This document shows, piece after piece, positions 48,923 to 61,300 of a stretch of 64,000 bases of DNA. The position numbers and the translations under genes are program-made. Origin of the DNA: Parelaphostrongylus tenuis (Eukaryota; Nematoda; Chromadorea; Rhabditida; Metastrongylidae); the NCBI GenBank assembly GCA_019055375.1, contig JAHQIW010007066.1:472376-536375 (forward strand), read 5' to 3'. The notes beneath the pieces are model-generated. The model made no database searches. It was not told the origin of the DNA and saw only the letters and a program-made list of their open reading frames with translations. Every line of letters starts with the position of its first letter. Position 1 is the stretch's first letter.

Positions 48923-50049
48923 ATCTTATCTATCTTAATTCATAGCGAATATTAATAGTGGAACAAAAGGCGCTCATAATTTACAATCTTATGGTGAAAA
49001 AGAAGTGACACCAAAATCATTATTCACATACCTTTCTATGAATTTTTCTATGAACAAATTTGAGTGAAACAGTATCCTAAACAACTTAGCAGTAAAAGTG
49101 ATGATTTAAGAAATCCCCGTGGCACTGAAGCTATTTAAAAATCTTGTATACGTCCGCCAATTATTCAATCCATCAATTCGTTACAAAAAAAACTCAGTAA
49201 TCGTTAGTAAAACCTCATCAAGATGGTAATTATGCTGCGAAATTTTTCATCGCAACAATTTACAGAGGTCCCTTTTTGGTCCGGCAGAATTTTTGTTAAA
49301 TTTTTAGTAATCATTCGATAACTCACGGCGATTTCAATACTATGCTTGGTTTCTAAGAGATCTCTCTTCGATGTATCAGCGAATAGCAAATCACTTTTCA
49401 CTTTCAACTTGAATTATTCGCACCGCTTGCTTCTGTGCTTGAGTTTCACGACACGTTCAGTACTGATTCGATTTTCGTTTCTCGGCGATTTTGAAAGTAC
49501 GGTTTCTGGAAAGGTTTTAATCGAGCGCTGTAAAAGCGCTAAATAGATTACGTTTTATATCCGGATTTTACATGCATGTATTAGTTTTCTATGCACCAAT
49601 AAAAAAAACATGAGGGTGTATATTCATCACCTAGAATAACCACTACGACAACGATTTAAAGGAGGCGCTTGCAATACTATCGACGAATCAAGCAGAAGTG
49701 TGAATGAGGTCTTAAGCAAAGACAAATCTCACGTAATTACGAAGATCAAAACATTGTGGATTAATGCCCGAGGGAACGATTGACGATCTTACACGTGAAA
49801 TGATATCGTCGTAATCAATTGCAGTACGCCAATAGCTATGAAACATTAGTTGCTGCATTTGTGACTCGTGATCAAATAAGAGCGTAGAAGTGGGAAGTGC
49901 ATGTCTACTTACAATTAGGTTGATGCAAGAGTAATGGCGATTCCAGGCCGTGAATTTTTGAATCATCATAACAAATGTAATACTCTATTTATAGTATTTT
50001 TACTGCATTTTTTCACAGTGTTATGATGTTACTTACATAGCTATGAAAA

Positions 50050-50165
50050 TTGAGTGGTGAGCAAAAATACGGGCTCAGCTGTGGAGTTGACCCGCGTTTC
50101 ATCCATACCTGGGCACGCATACTACCACTTCACCACAGAAGCACATTTGCGTCACCACTCACTCT
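50050..50165 (-). repeat. tRNA-like SINE fragment, short family
   Basis: The minus strand shows GTGGTGAAGTGGTAGTATGC and a B-box-like GGGTCAACTCC, flanked by GAGTGGTG words at both ends as in other copies. Confidence 0.55.
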
Positions 50166-50367
50166 TCAATGTCTCTATAATAACTAGGCTCAAGCATATC
50201 ATCATGATTAGGTGTAAGCACATCTTTAACATTCGTTCGAGACTACGGATCCGACCTTCTGCGTATCCATCTGGCAAAGTTGGACGGTCTGCTCCACCTC
50301 CTCTATGCCTCCAAACCCGGCGTGGGAATCACTGTCTGCCTCACTCTTCTCTACCACTCGGCGTTTT

Positions 50368-50385
50368 TTTTTTTTTTTTTTTGGT
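50368..50385 (+). repeat. Poly-T run
   Basis: An uninterrupted T run of roughly 18 bases, a simple repeat between copy C and scc-3. Confidence 0.85.
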
Positions 50386-52300
50386 TGCCTTTTTGACTTT
50401 GATTGGTATTGAAGGATTATCTACAACGTAATTAATATAGCAAGAAACGTTCAGTTGTTCTGACATTTCATTACTTTTTGATACAAAACGTAGATCCATG
50501 GCGTAGCAACTCATAATCAACTTTTTTTTCGCTCTGAATGATAGTGTGATAATTTTTAGTGTAATTCAGTTTAAATGAGAATTCGAATCTAGGTGATCTA
50601 CTTGTTTGTATTCTGTTCAATATACCCACAGAATAGTTCGTTGTGTTTCGTCCAATTCATAACTCTCTAAATAACTTCAACGGAACAATTTACAAGGATT
50701 GAGAGGCTGTCCACTACTACGTGAATGGCACGGTACACCATCTCCTTTCGACGGTTCCATTTTCTCACCACCAAAAAAGTTAGACACACTTTAAACGGCT
50801 TTGACACGCTCCTGGGACGAAATTGCAGTGGAAATGTGTGTGCCCACTCTATTCTACCACTTTATCTGATTCGTTGTCACAGTGTTCTTTTTTCACTATG
50901 CGGATCCCAGTACTTCCAGAATTCAATTCGTTATTCGTCTTCTTCATGACCGGCGTAGAATACTGCTCGAGCGAGTCTTCTTGCAGTCTCGGCGAAACCT
51001 TTCCTGTGGCGTTCCATAGGGCGTTATTGTTGACTGCCGAAGAGAGTTGGGGGAGGAGCTCGGCTCCATGCGCGTCGCGACGACCATCCAAACCACTCGG
51101 CCGCGGCGCCTCGTCTACACCTTAATTGTAAATAAAATTTGTAGAATGCTGAAACAATATTGAAACGAAAACTCTGCTTTACTTACTAGTTCTTCTGAAT
51201 ACGACTAATCTTGATTGCACGAAATTTCTCTGTGATCCCTACGTTTTCGACTTTTCCTCGTGTACACGAACTAGAAATAAATCGAAATAAACGAATCCCT
51301 CTCATCAAAATTAGTTATGGTGAAAGTTGCGGATAACCTCGTTTAACCACACACTGTGCAACATCTTTTTTGACAAACGATTCATTCTTTTTCAATTTTC
51401 AGTCATTATTGCAGTTCAAAATTGTCGTATATAATAAAATATATTAGAGCAGATAGATTTACGTCAGTATCTTCTATGTGCGACTTATTACGACGGGCAA
51501 AATGCCAATATCACTGTAATTGCATAAAAAAAGAGGTTTTTTTTGAAACGTGGACGTATTATGTGCACCAAAAGCGTACGAATGAGTAGAGTAAATCGTG
51601 TAGTATGGAAAATATCTCAAGAAACCACAGATTCATTCCCAGAATGATGAGAAACCCTAAGCAAATAAGAAAAAGTGCGCTTTGGCTGTGATTTGTAATA
51701 CAGTGGCGATTACGTGTGGTCCTGAAACGAACGCGGGGTTACCGTAGTTTCAGCCTGTCCCCTCCGCGGCCAATCCACAGCGATGACCTGCTGCCACATC
51801 GCACCTCGCTGAACCATCAAAGCCATGTTCCTGTGCCGGTGCTCTATGCAATGAGCACATCCTCCCATCTATGTAGAGGTCTGGGGTTTGGGAGATTCTT
51901 TGGGGCTTCCCGTTTACTGACTGCTGGAGGCCATGGGAGGTGAGGGAGGAAGGGAGATCAAGCCTGCGCCGAGCATCACAAGCGACTCCGTCACCGACCC
52001 CCTTATTCGAGCTTCAAGATAAACTAACTATATGTCACTGCCGACGCTCAAGGAAGGCAGTGTTTTGAATCACCTCACCTTGTTGATTACGCTGATATAT
52101 TGTTATCTTTTAAAGCTCGTTGCCTTACTTTGACTTCCCAGTCACTCATAAACATCAGAGTTTTTTGTTTTTCCGAGGATTTTTGAGATACTTTCAATCT
52201 TTCTACTCTCAATTTTATTGATCGGATTTTCCAAGCCTGTACTGTAATCAGTCTGATTTTCCATTTATGTGCTTTTTATCCATATTTGATTGACTATTTT

Positions 52301-52311
52301 CAGTGCCAAAA
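52301..52311 (+). promoter_or_regulatory. Probable trans-splice acceptor of scc-3
   Basis: A pyrimidine-rich stretch ending TATTTTCAG closes at 52303, and the start ATG follows after only 7 nt (TGCCAAA). I found no upstream coding exon, and this spacing is typical of nematode spliced-leader acceptors. It could instead be an ordinary acceptor following a non-coding first exon. Confidence 0.5.
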
Positions 52312-55300
52312 TGGAACAAACGGAGATCAATGCTGTTACGAACTCGCCGAACTATGCGGAAACGTTAAAATCGGCCAGTGACGATCCAAATCCGTCGTCA
52401 CAATAGTGGGAATCTCTTCTAATCAAATTTCATCAATTTTTGTTCCTTTTTCCGATGATAGTAGTTTTTTTTTGCAATTTGTTTAGTGCTCCCAATCGCA
52501 GGAGACCACATAGCGATGGAGTTACACATCCGCCGTCGGAGAGTGTTGTGAGTGTCTTTGCATTGTTATGATAAAGTCCCTGTTCCCAGTGTCACCTGTC
52601 TGTGACACCCATGTGAATATGAAAGACCTCTGTTGCTTGCTCTACGGGAGGTGGGGGGTGGGTGGTGGGTGGGTAATAATAGTTTGTAGTTAGAGTTCTG
52701 TTTTCATGGCTAAGAAAACAGATTTCAACACGCGTATTTTGTGCGAAATTAAGCCCACCAGAAAGCTCGTTCTCCTACGTATGAAGCGATATGTCATTTG
52801 TCTACACAGCCATCAGAATGGAACTGTCCAGGGAAGAAACTCGTTTGCTGCTCCACTTCCACTACAAAGTCGCTGACAGGGTTTCTGAGGTTCGTCGACA
52901 AATCTGCAAATTGTATAGTGACGGAATTTGCGATGTTCGTGCAGCTCAGCCTTGGTTCAAGACATTCCGTGAAGAATAAGACCGATTTACGCATAAGCCT
53001 AGAGAGGGACGAAATAGTTAATTAGTGTAGAGATGAATTCAATCTATGCTTCTGGAACACGACACAACTTTTTCTAGAGCCTATTAGTGTAGCAGAAGTA
53101 GTTAGATGACTTGCGTTTTGGCAACTTTTTCTTTCTCTGGACCGGGGCTCATGTCGTATATGACTGTTTATACAAGAACCTCACATGAAGCTCCTATCAA
53201 AAGCATTGAGAATCCCTGAATCATCCGAAAAGTCGATCATAACGTCGGTCCAGGCTGCGAAGAAGACGAGGTCGTCTGAACGTCGGCTAGCGAAGACTAC
53301 TATAAACATCTTTGCGCTAGCCAGACAAGATGTCTCCAAGCTTGACATATCAATTCTTAATGCTAGCATTCTTCAAAAATCGGTCTATTCGACTGTTTCA
53401 TGTGACATGATTAGTCAGTGGTAGTTCACATCATGTGGAGAAATACAGATGTCAAAAATACAAAGATAATCTTTTCTCCACCATGAGTGACTGATTTGCC
53501 TTATTTGGCTTGTAATATCAGACCCTAATGGATAATCCCTTACGTAACACCTGTGTTTCTGTTAATAGGTTATGTAAAAAGTTAGTACACGATTTTTATA
53601 TTGTTCAAATGCCCATTTTTTGCGAACACTTTGGTATACAATTTGACTATACTGCTCCTAAATGGAGTTGTCGCGGGAGCAAATTCGCTTGCTACTCATG
53701 TTCAAATTCGGCGAAGTTTTGCATGAGTAACGAACGAATTTGTTCCCAAGACAGCTCCATTTCTTAGTGAGTATAGACAAAGTGTACCTCAAAATGTTTG
53801 CAAGAAATTGAGCAGTCAAGCGATGCTAAAATCAAGCAATTTCAGCGTAGAAATCACATCTAAAACCAAAAGGGTTCTAATTTTACACGGCCCATTTATT
53901 ACACAGTAAATCCAACCAGTTCCACTAAGTTTGTTTGTTCGTGTCGTCTGCCATTAGTGCTCGGTGAGCTTTGAAATAAACCCAAGAGCATTATCCGTTT
54001 CGATACCGCGTTTCTACTTTTCGTATTTTGAGCACGCATTTAGTAGAGGGGAGTTCTACGGATTGTATCGTTGCTCGAGGCAACTCTGAACTGGCATCAA
54101 AATAGAAATATTGAAGATAACCACTGATCTAGAGTGATGTGCAAAGCATTTGCGTCGGCAAGACTCGAACCCGCACTTCACTCTATCGAGGAGTGCGTGC
54201 TGCAGCCTGTTGCTCCACTGACGCCCACATTGCCATCACTCTTTTTACACTATAACGCATCTATCTGCCACTAATCAACCGTCAGCGGTTTGGCCCAGTA
54301 GTCGCTGTCGACATTGAACCCAGTCATGCTACCAGATACTGTGTATCAGATGATTCAGTAGAATCCATTTTTAGTCAATCGATTCCAGCGGTGGCATGAT
54401 GTTAAACATGTAGTCATTGATCTAGAGTGATGTGCAAAGCATTTGAGAAATACTGAACTTTTTTAGCTTCAATTGTTCATTAAAGTCTTTGAATAACTGC
54501 GGGTATTGTGCTTCGATACCCCCTAAAAACGACCCCTCCTAACTTAGAACGATAGATTCTCTTTAAGAGTTGAAAACTAATTTCTTCCATGCTAAATTGA
54601 TAACTGTTTTACTACAGGCAAAGAGGTGCCGTTCTGATGGTGCTGCTGCAACTCGTGATGCACGTCTGGGATTGCGACCGGCAGCTGTAAATGAACAACT
54701 GCTTCAAGGTGCTCTTCTGACTCGGGACACTCGACTTTTTGAAGCTGTAAAAACTGGGCGGAACCTTGAGGTATCTCATATGGCTCATTCTTCAGTGTGC
54801 TGTATTTCATACTGATTTCCTGTTTATACTTGAACTTCGGAAGAAAACGTATTCGGTATCCGAAGACCATGGTAGTAGGAGTAGAGGTGGGGTAGAGGGA
54901 TCGTGTGGAGTATTACTGATATCAGCGCTACATGCCAAGGTAATTCGTACTAGTGCAATGAAATTGCAGTACTTATTTGGTAAAATGGGAAGGGTATTGA
55001 TCTAAATGATAGAATAACACTGACGAGACTCTAGTAAAGGTTATCGCAGCGTTATGGGTAGATTGAAAGCGGTACCGAATGTGTTTGATCAGCTTATATA
55101 AATGCTGCTTCTTAGATTGTGAATAGTGCATCGCTTTTGCTTCAGATCTCTCATTAACGATTCATACTTTAGCAAGCAATCGATGAGTGGATTGTAGAGT
55201 ATGATCTATATCCTGATGGCGCTCTTGTCGACTTACAGCAATTCTTTGTCGCTTGCTGCGGCTGCAGGAGAAGGATTGGTGCTCCTATGCAAAGCACAAT

Positions 55301-58300
55301 GGAATACAGGTATTGCAATGCTCTTGACATTCCTTTCCTTAATTTTCTTCGATTTTCTTTTCAGTGACTTCATTGACCAATTGGCCGAATTTTGTGAGAA
55401 TTCTAGTGATTATCCGCTGCTGTCAAAAAATTTTCGCGACAACTTGCATTCAATGCTCTTCGTAAGTCATTCTTCAACAATTACATGATCAAAGCTGTTT
55501 TCCCATTGTTATTGACGGGTGAAATCGTGATATCCTAATTTTTTTACAGATTTGGATCGATAAATGTAAATCTTCATTGATTTTCGACCAACATATGATG
55601 GACGGCGTTTTGCAGTTCTTAATTGGTTTGACAAATAGCCAACTGTGTGCATTCAAGCATACTGCAACATTCGCAGGTTAATGCTATACATTTTTCACTA
55701 GACTATCTGCGTTTCAGAATGAGTGACTTCGTGTAAGACTAAGTATTGGAAGCAATATGCTCGACCTCACAATCACTGTTAAAATTACACTTTTCATTAA
55801 CGTTCTCTCACCTTATACAAGGTTGGCGGCAATTTTTATTTGGCTTACATTTCGCAGTTTTCGTCTTCATCAGAGCCAAGTGATTCGACTCGATGATCGA
55901 CAATCGTTAGGAGTTCGGTGCTTCTTGAGTACTTTTCCTCAATTTGCACACGTTTTCAGCCACCTGTAAAAGACGTATTTTCCCCTTTTTTTGACGTTAA
56001 GTAGTTATTCGATAGCATAAATGTGGAGAGTCTGAACAGTGTACGTTGTATGTTAAAATGTCCTTCATTTTTCGTTGTAACGATAAGGATAAAATCTCTT
56101 TCACAATCATGTACTTTTGTGGATAGGGTTTTTCTTTGCAACTCTCATTAACCATTCTATAGCACAAATCTCGGATTCAAAAGTGTACTTGATTCTGAGA
56201 GAGACTTATCAGTGATGCGCTGTAACAACCAGATTAGTCATTGTAATTGAAGAAATTTTCGCTCTCGACTGATTACCAAAAGTCTAGAAGGAGAGATTTG
56301 TTCACCTTAAAATGCTCGAATGTAGAACATAAATCTATTTTTACTCTCCCAGCGTAGTAAAGAGGCTATTTCAGAAACGAAATACACTTTAGTGCCAAAT
56401 TTACGAAATCCATCCATATAGCAGTGCAAGGTATGCGCGCCACATGTGGGAGACCAAGTACATTATTGAAATTGTCGAAATTTTTGCTATCGGGTAATTA
56501 TTGAAATTCTAAATGAAAAGCTTTGTTCAGCGAAAAACGCTTGAGTGTGAGACCTTTTATAATTATTGCTACAAAGTAATATAAGAGCTATTCGAGAAGT
56601 AAAGTACATTGCTCAAATTCTCGTGGTTTGATTTATTGTATAGTTATAAGAGTTTGAAGAAAAGCAGAGAATGCGCTCAAAGAAAAGTCGAAAATGCGCT
56701 TTTGCAAGGTTCTGAAAATGGCTGCGGATGAGAGAAAAGTGCCGTTTTATGTAGTCTTATCGAGTTGAATCGGATCATTTTGCCGAAGATGAAGCGTCGA
56801 ATCGCTATCCGAGTAAAAATTGTCATTAACCATGTGTAAGCTGAGAATCTGAGAAGAAAAGTTTAATAATTGCTTATGTTGACATTAATCAACGGTTGGT
56901 TTCTTGTCTATTGGACCAATGTTCTACATTATTTACAGCGATGAAGATCTCATCGGCTTTGGTAGATGTCATAATGGACTTGGTATCTTTGAAAGATCGT
57001 AATACAAAGCAGTTGGAGGCTGAAAAAGCTCGCTTAAGGCGAAGCTCTGGCACTAGAGAGATATTGGACGTGTTAACTCGAAAGAGGGATGAGGTAGATT
57101 TTTCCCTACGCAGAAATTTCTTCATTTCTTTTATTTTTAGTGTTTCCTATTTGAATGCCAACGTTTGACATCTTCACACTATGTGTGTGCATCCGCTTTA
57201 TTTTGCAGATAGAGGAACGTACCAATGATGCTCTTCAGAAGGTCGATAAGATTTTCTGGAGCGTATTTCATCGTCGCTTCAGGTTTGCATAACAAATAAA
57301 ACCATTGAACTTATGTTTTTTTTTCACAGGTTTTTTATGTTTCCTCACTGTTGGACTTGATATTACACTATATTATCTCCTGTTCAAGAGACCACCATGT
57401 GCAAACGCGTTCGATTTGTATTGCTGAATTGGGGAATTGGATGCGTATATATCCGCAGCATTTCTTGAAAGACACCTACCTGGAGTATATATCCTCGAGT
57501 TTATACGATGAGGTCAAATAATAGTGAATTGCATAAGTTCTTCCCATTCTCAATATGATATTCTGTCAATATTTGTATATATAGGTCCCAGGTGTGCAAT
57601 TGATAGGCCTATCCGCTCTGTTACCACTTTATGGCAAGCGAGATCCTCTAGGAAGGTTGAAGCTATTCTCAGATAAGTACAGAAGAAAATTTGTGGATAT
57701 GATTTTTGACGAGTACACTGAAGTGGCTGTGAGAGCTTGTCAGCTCATGACAAGCATTTATCGGTGAGTTTTCGAGCTTTTTATCCGTTGTATATCAGAT
57801 AAACGTAGTATTTGAGGGTTTTTCCCAGTTTGCTCGAGTTGGAAGATTGTATTAGGATTTGTCAGCTTGTCTATACGAAGCACCGTGCCCTAGCTGTTGC
57901 TGCTGGTGAATTTCTCATTACGAAGGTACTCAAAATCCGGTACTTGTCTGTTATATGACGACAAATGAAGATTCCACTCCTTCGGCCGGACTAAAGATCT
58001 CCATAGCATTTATAGTGGTCATTCGAAAGTTCGAATCTCTGGATAATATGCTACGTGACCGTTTTTTGAAAGGCTCTTTTTATAACGCCGTAAGAAAAAG
58101 GAGACATTTCTGTTTAAGAAACGCATTGTTTCGCAGGAAAAAACTCTTCATTCAAATTATAACTAGTCATTCGATAGCGTAAGCTTTGACCTTCCAACGC
58201 CGTCCTTTCTTTCGGAAGGACCGTTTCACTGCAGTGCAACACATAGTATAAGATCAAGTTTCATCTATGCCTCCCTTTGGTCTACCGATTACCTACAGTT

Positions 58301-61300
58301 GCGGTGTCTGGTGGCGGTAGACTCTAAGCGGCGTCCCGCTATCTATTGATCGAAGGTGCTGGAGCGCCTCACATGTGAATTACGATTCTTGTCTCAGTTA
58401 GATATTTTTTCTCTTCACCGCAAAAAGCTCCTCATAAAAAGGCGGACTCTGATAATAGAAGATTTCCTCTACACGTTCATGTGCTTTTCGTGCTTACAGC
58501 GAAGTACCAGTAAAATCACGGGGCTGGTGTAGATTATAACTTTATTCTGAATAGACAGCTTTATGAAAAAATCTGCTTAAAAAGAGCACGTAGCGCATCA
58601 GCCGGAAATTTAAGCCTTCGAATGTTGCTCTCACTCCTATGGAAAGTTCTCGTGTAACAATTATGACCGAATGTTCATTTGTCGTCATATAAATTGTATG
58701 AACAACTTTCTTTCTACTTCTTATATCATTTGATTTCCAATAACCCACTCGAGAGCGCACACTGTTTTCCTGGATAACTCAATCGAATACAAGTAATTTT
58801 TGCGTCGCCACGAACTTGCTGGTTTTCAAGGGTAAACAATCATTTCTCTCAAAGAAAAAAATTAGGAGGTTGAGAACGAGGGCGGATCGTAGAAGGGACT
58901 TGGTGTTGTCGCACTGTGGATATGACTAGTGTGTACTGCATTATGTAGTATATATTGTCATGATTATTCCCAGTGGTGTTCAGTGATGTGCAAACCTTTT
59001 GCGTCAGGCGAGACTCGAACCCACATCTCACTTTATCCGGGAATGCGTGCTCTACCCCGTTACACCACTGACGCCCATTTTGCACACCACTCTTTCCACG
59101 CTACAACGCATTTGTCTGTCAGCCGCCAACCATCAACGGCCTGACCCATCTAGTCGGTATCGACATTGAACCCCAGTCACACTGACAGATATTGGGTATT
59201 GATGATCAAATAGAATTCTCTTCATTCACTGGGTATATTTATAGCACCATACCACCGCAAAAAGCGGTTAAATAAAGAGAATTATATTTGATCATCAATA
59301 CCCAATATCTGTCAGCGTGACTGGGGTTCAATGTCGATCTGACTACATGGGTCAGGCCATTGATGGTCGCTGGTTAACGGATAACTGCGTTGTAGCGCTA
59401 AAAGAGTGATGCTCAAAATAAGCGTCAATACTGCAACGGGTTAGAGCACGCGCTCCCGAATAAAGAGATATGAGTTGAAGTACCGCCTGACGCAAAAGTT
59501 TTGCTCATCACTCTGCATCACTGAGTATACTCATAACATCATACCACCTCAAAAGCGGTTAGATAGAGAGAACTTCATTCTATGTTATCATAGTTTGAAA
59601 TGCAAGCACATTGCTCTTAGCAATTGGAATGGTTTTTCGGCCTATTTCAAATCCTTTTTGATATGTTTTATATACTGATTACTATAACAACAATGAGCGC
59701 ATGTGGCGTAGTGGTTAGAGGTGTTCTGCGTCGCACACGAGGTCAGTGGTTCGATCTGCGCTCATGGCTCACCAAGCCATCCTTCCCTCCGGGGTCGGTA
59801 AATGTGTACCAGACAGGTCTCAGACATGTCTGGGAGGATAGCAGCACTGACTCGGTTCAGCGGGAGGCCACCGCGAGTCATTGTAAAGGCCAGATATGCA
59901 TTCAAGCACTTCAATCGAAGTTAAAAATTGAAGTCGAATGCATGGCGCATCCCTCAGGGATTGATCAACGCCGAGAGCTCTATCCTTTATCCTTTATAAC
60001 AATAGTGAATCCTTGTAGTGATTGCAATGGAATGAATGGTAGATATTGAGATGAAATAATAAAGCTGTCATGCATTCGTTGTCATCTAGCATTGTTTGAG
60101 GCAACTGAATGCATGTCTGGCCTTTACAATAAAACATGGTGGCGTACCGATATATCAACTCAATGCTGCTATTCTCAGACATACCTGATAATTTTCACCG
60201 ATCCACATGTTAAGCCTTGAGCACGGGATCGAATCATCGACCATCGTTGATCGGCCAATTATGTGTCGAAGAACACTCACGAGCATTCAGCCACACAAGC
60301 TCGGTAGATTTATCTCGATCAAATTATCAAGCAGTGAGCTTTGTGGCAAAGTGATTTCTTCTAGCTTATCGGCTGCAAAGAGCACCTCTTTTGTTCTCAC
60401 CTCTTACTCCGTATCTTATTGATTGTTTAGCAAATTAATATACATTGTCCAGTAAATACTTTAGGACACATCAGTCCTAAAATGAGCAGTGCACTGTACA
60501 CTGTACGCGCGATCTTTTGGTCCAGTTTGCGATGAGCAGTACGATGTGCGCGGTCTCGAATGGATTAATAAAACCTTTCATTATCAGATTTTTATCGTAA
60601 TAGTTCGCAGAAGCACTGTTACAAATTTAGTTCGTCCAACATAGACATCGTGAGCGTGGATCTAGGGTATCACTGTCAGATCGGAGTCGAAATAGTGTAA
60701 ATGCAGAACTTATACAAGATCTCATTCAGTTCTACAAAGAACAAGAGGTATAAGGAATTTAAATCTCGTAAAATTGTTTTGAAATTGTCTATCTCGGTAA
60801 TTTATTCAAGGGTTGTGACCAAGCCACTTATCTCGTCGATGCGCTGATTGACACAAACCCGTTTATCAAAGATTGGCAGACAATGGTGAATTTGCTGCTG
60901 AGTGACGACGGTGATTAATAATTTTATTCAATCATTAGCTGGTCCGTAGCTTCTAATCTATGTAAATAATATATATATATATACATATGTATGTAATATA
61001 TACGTATATATATACGTATATATATACGTATATATATACATTTATATATATATGTATATTTATATGGAGCTCATTTTGAACAAGCAATTCATTTTTCAAC
61101 TCTTTGGTTACAAGGCTGCTTCTGCTTTATTGCAGACTGTAAACATTTAATATGTGAAATATCGGAATTCTGATATCTTCCTTGGTTTTTGAAGCGATTT
61201 ATAATCCGTCGTAGGAGCGAAAATAAAATTTTACATTCGGTGCATGTTCCCACGCGTATTTTCGTGATCTATGTATAAGTTTTTTCTCTATTTGATAGGC

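Larger units (their letters stand above)
49570..52300. other. Intergenic between copy C fragment and scc-3
   Basis: It contains a SINE fragment (50050-50165), a poly-T run and a GC-rich dispersed repeat near 50950-51110 and 51715-51990. I see no exon 2-5 of Mpv17 copy C and no other gene. The scc-3 promoter should lie here but shows no recognisable core element. Confidence 0.5.
57926..60630 (+). other. scc-3 intron 11, TE-filled
   Basis: A 2.7-kb intron between exons reading GEFLITK and FVQHRHRERG. It contains two GCGCTGTA-family repeats, an inverted SINE pair, two long-family SINEs in opposite orientation, and the stretch 60300-60630 with no feature. Confidence 0.75.
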
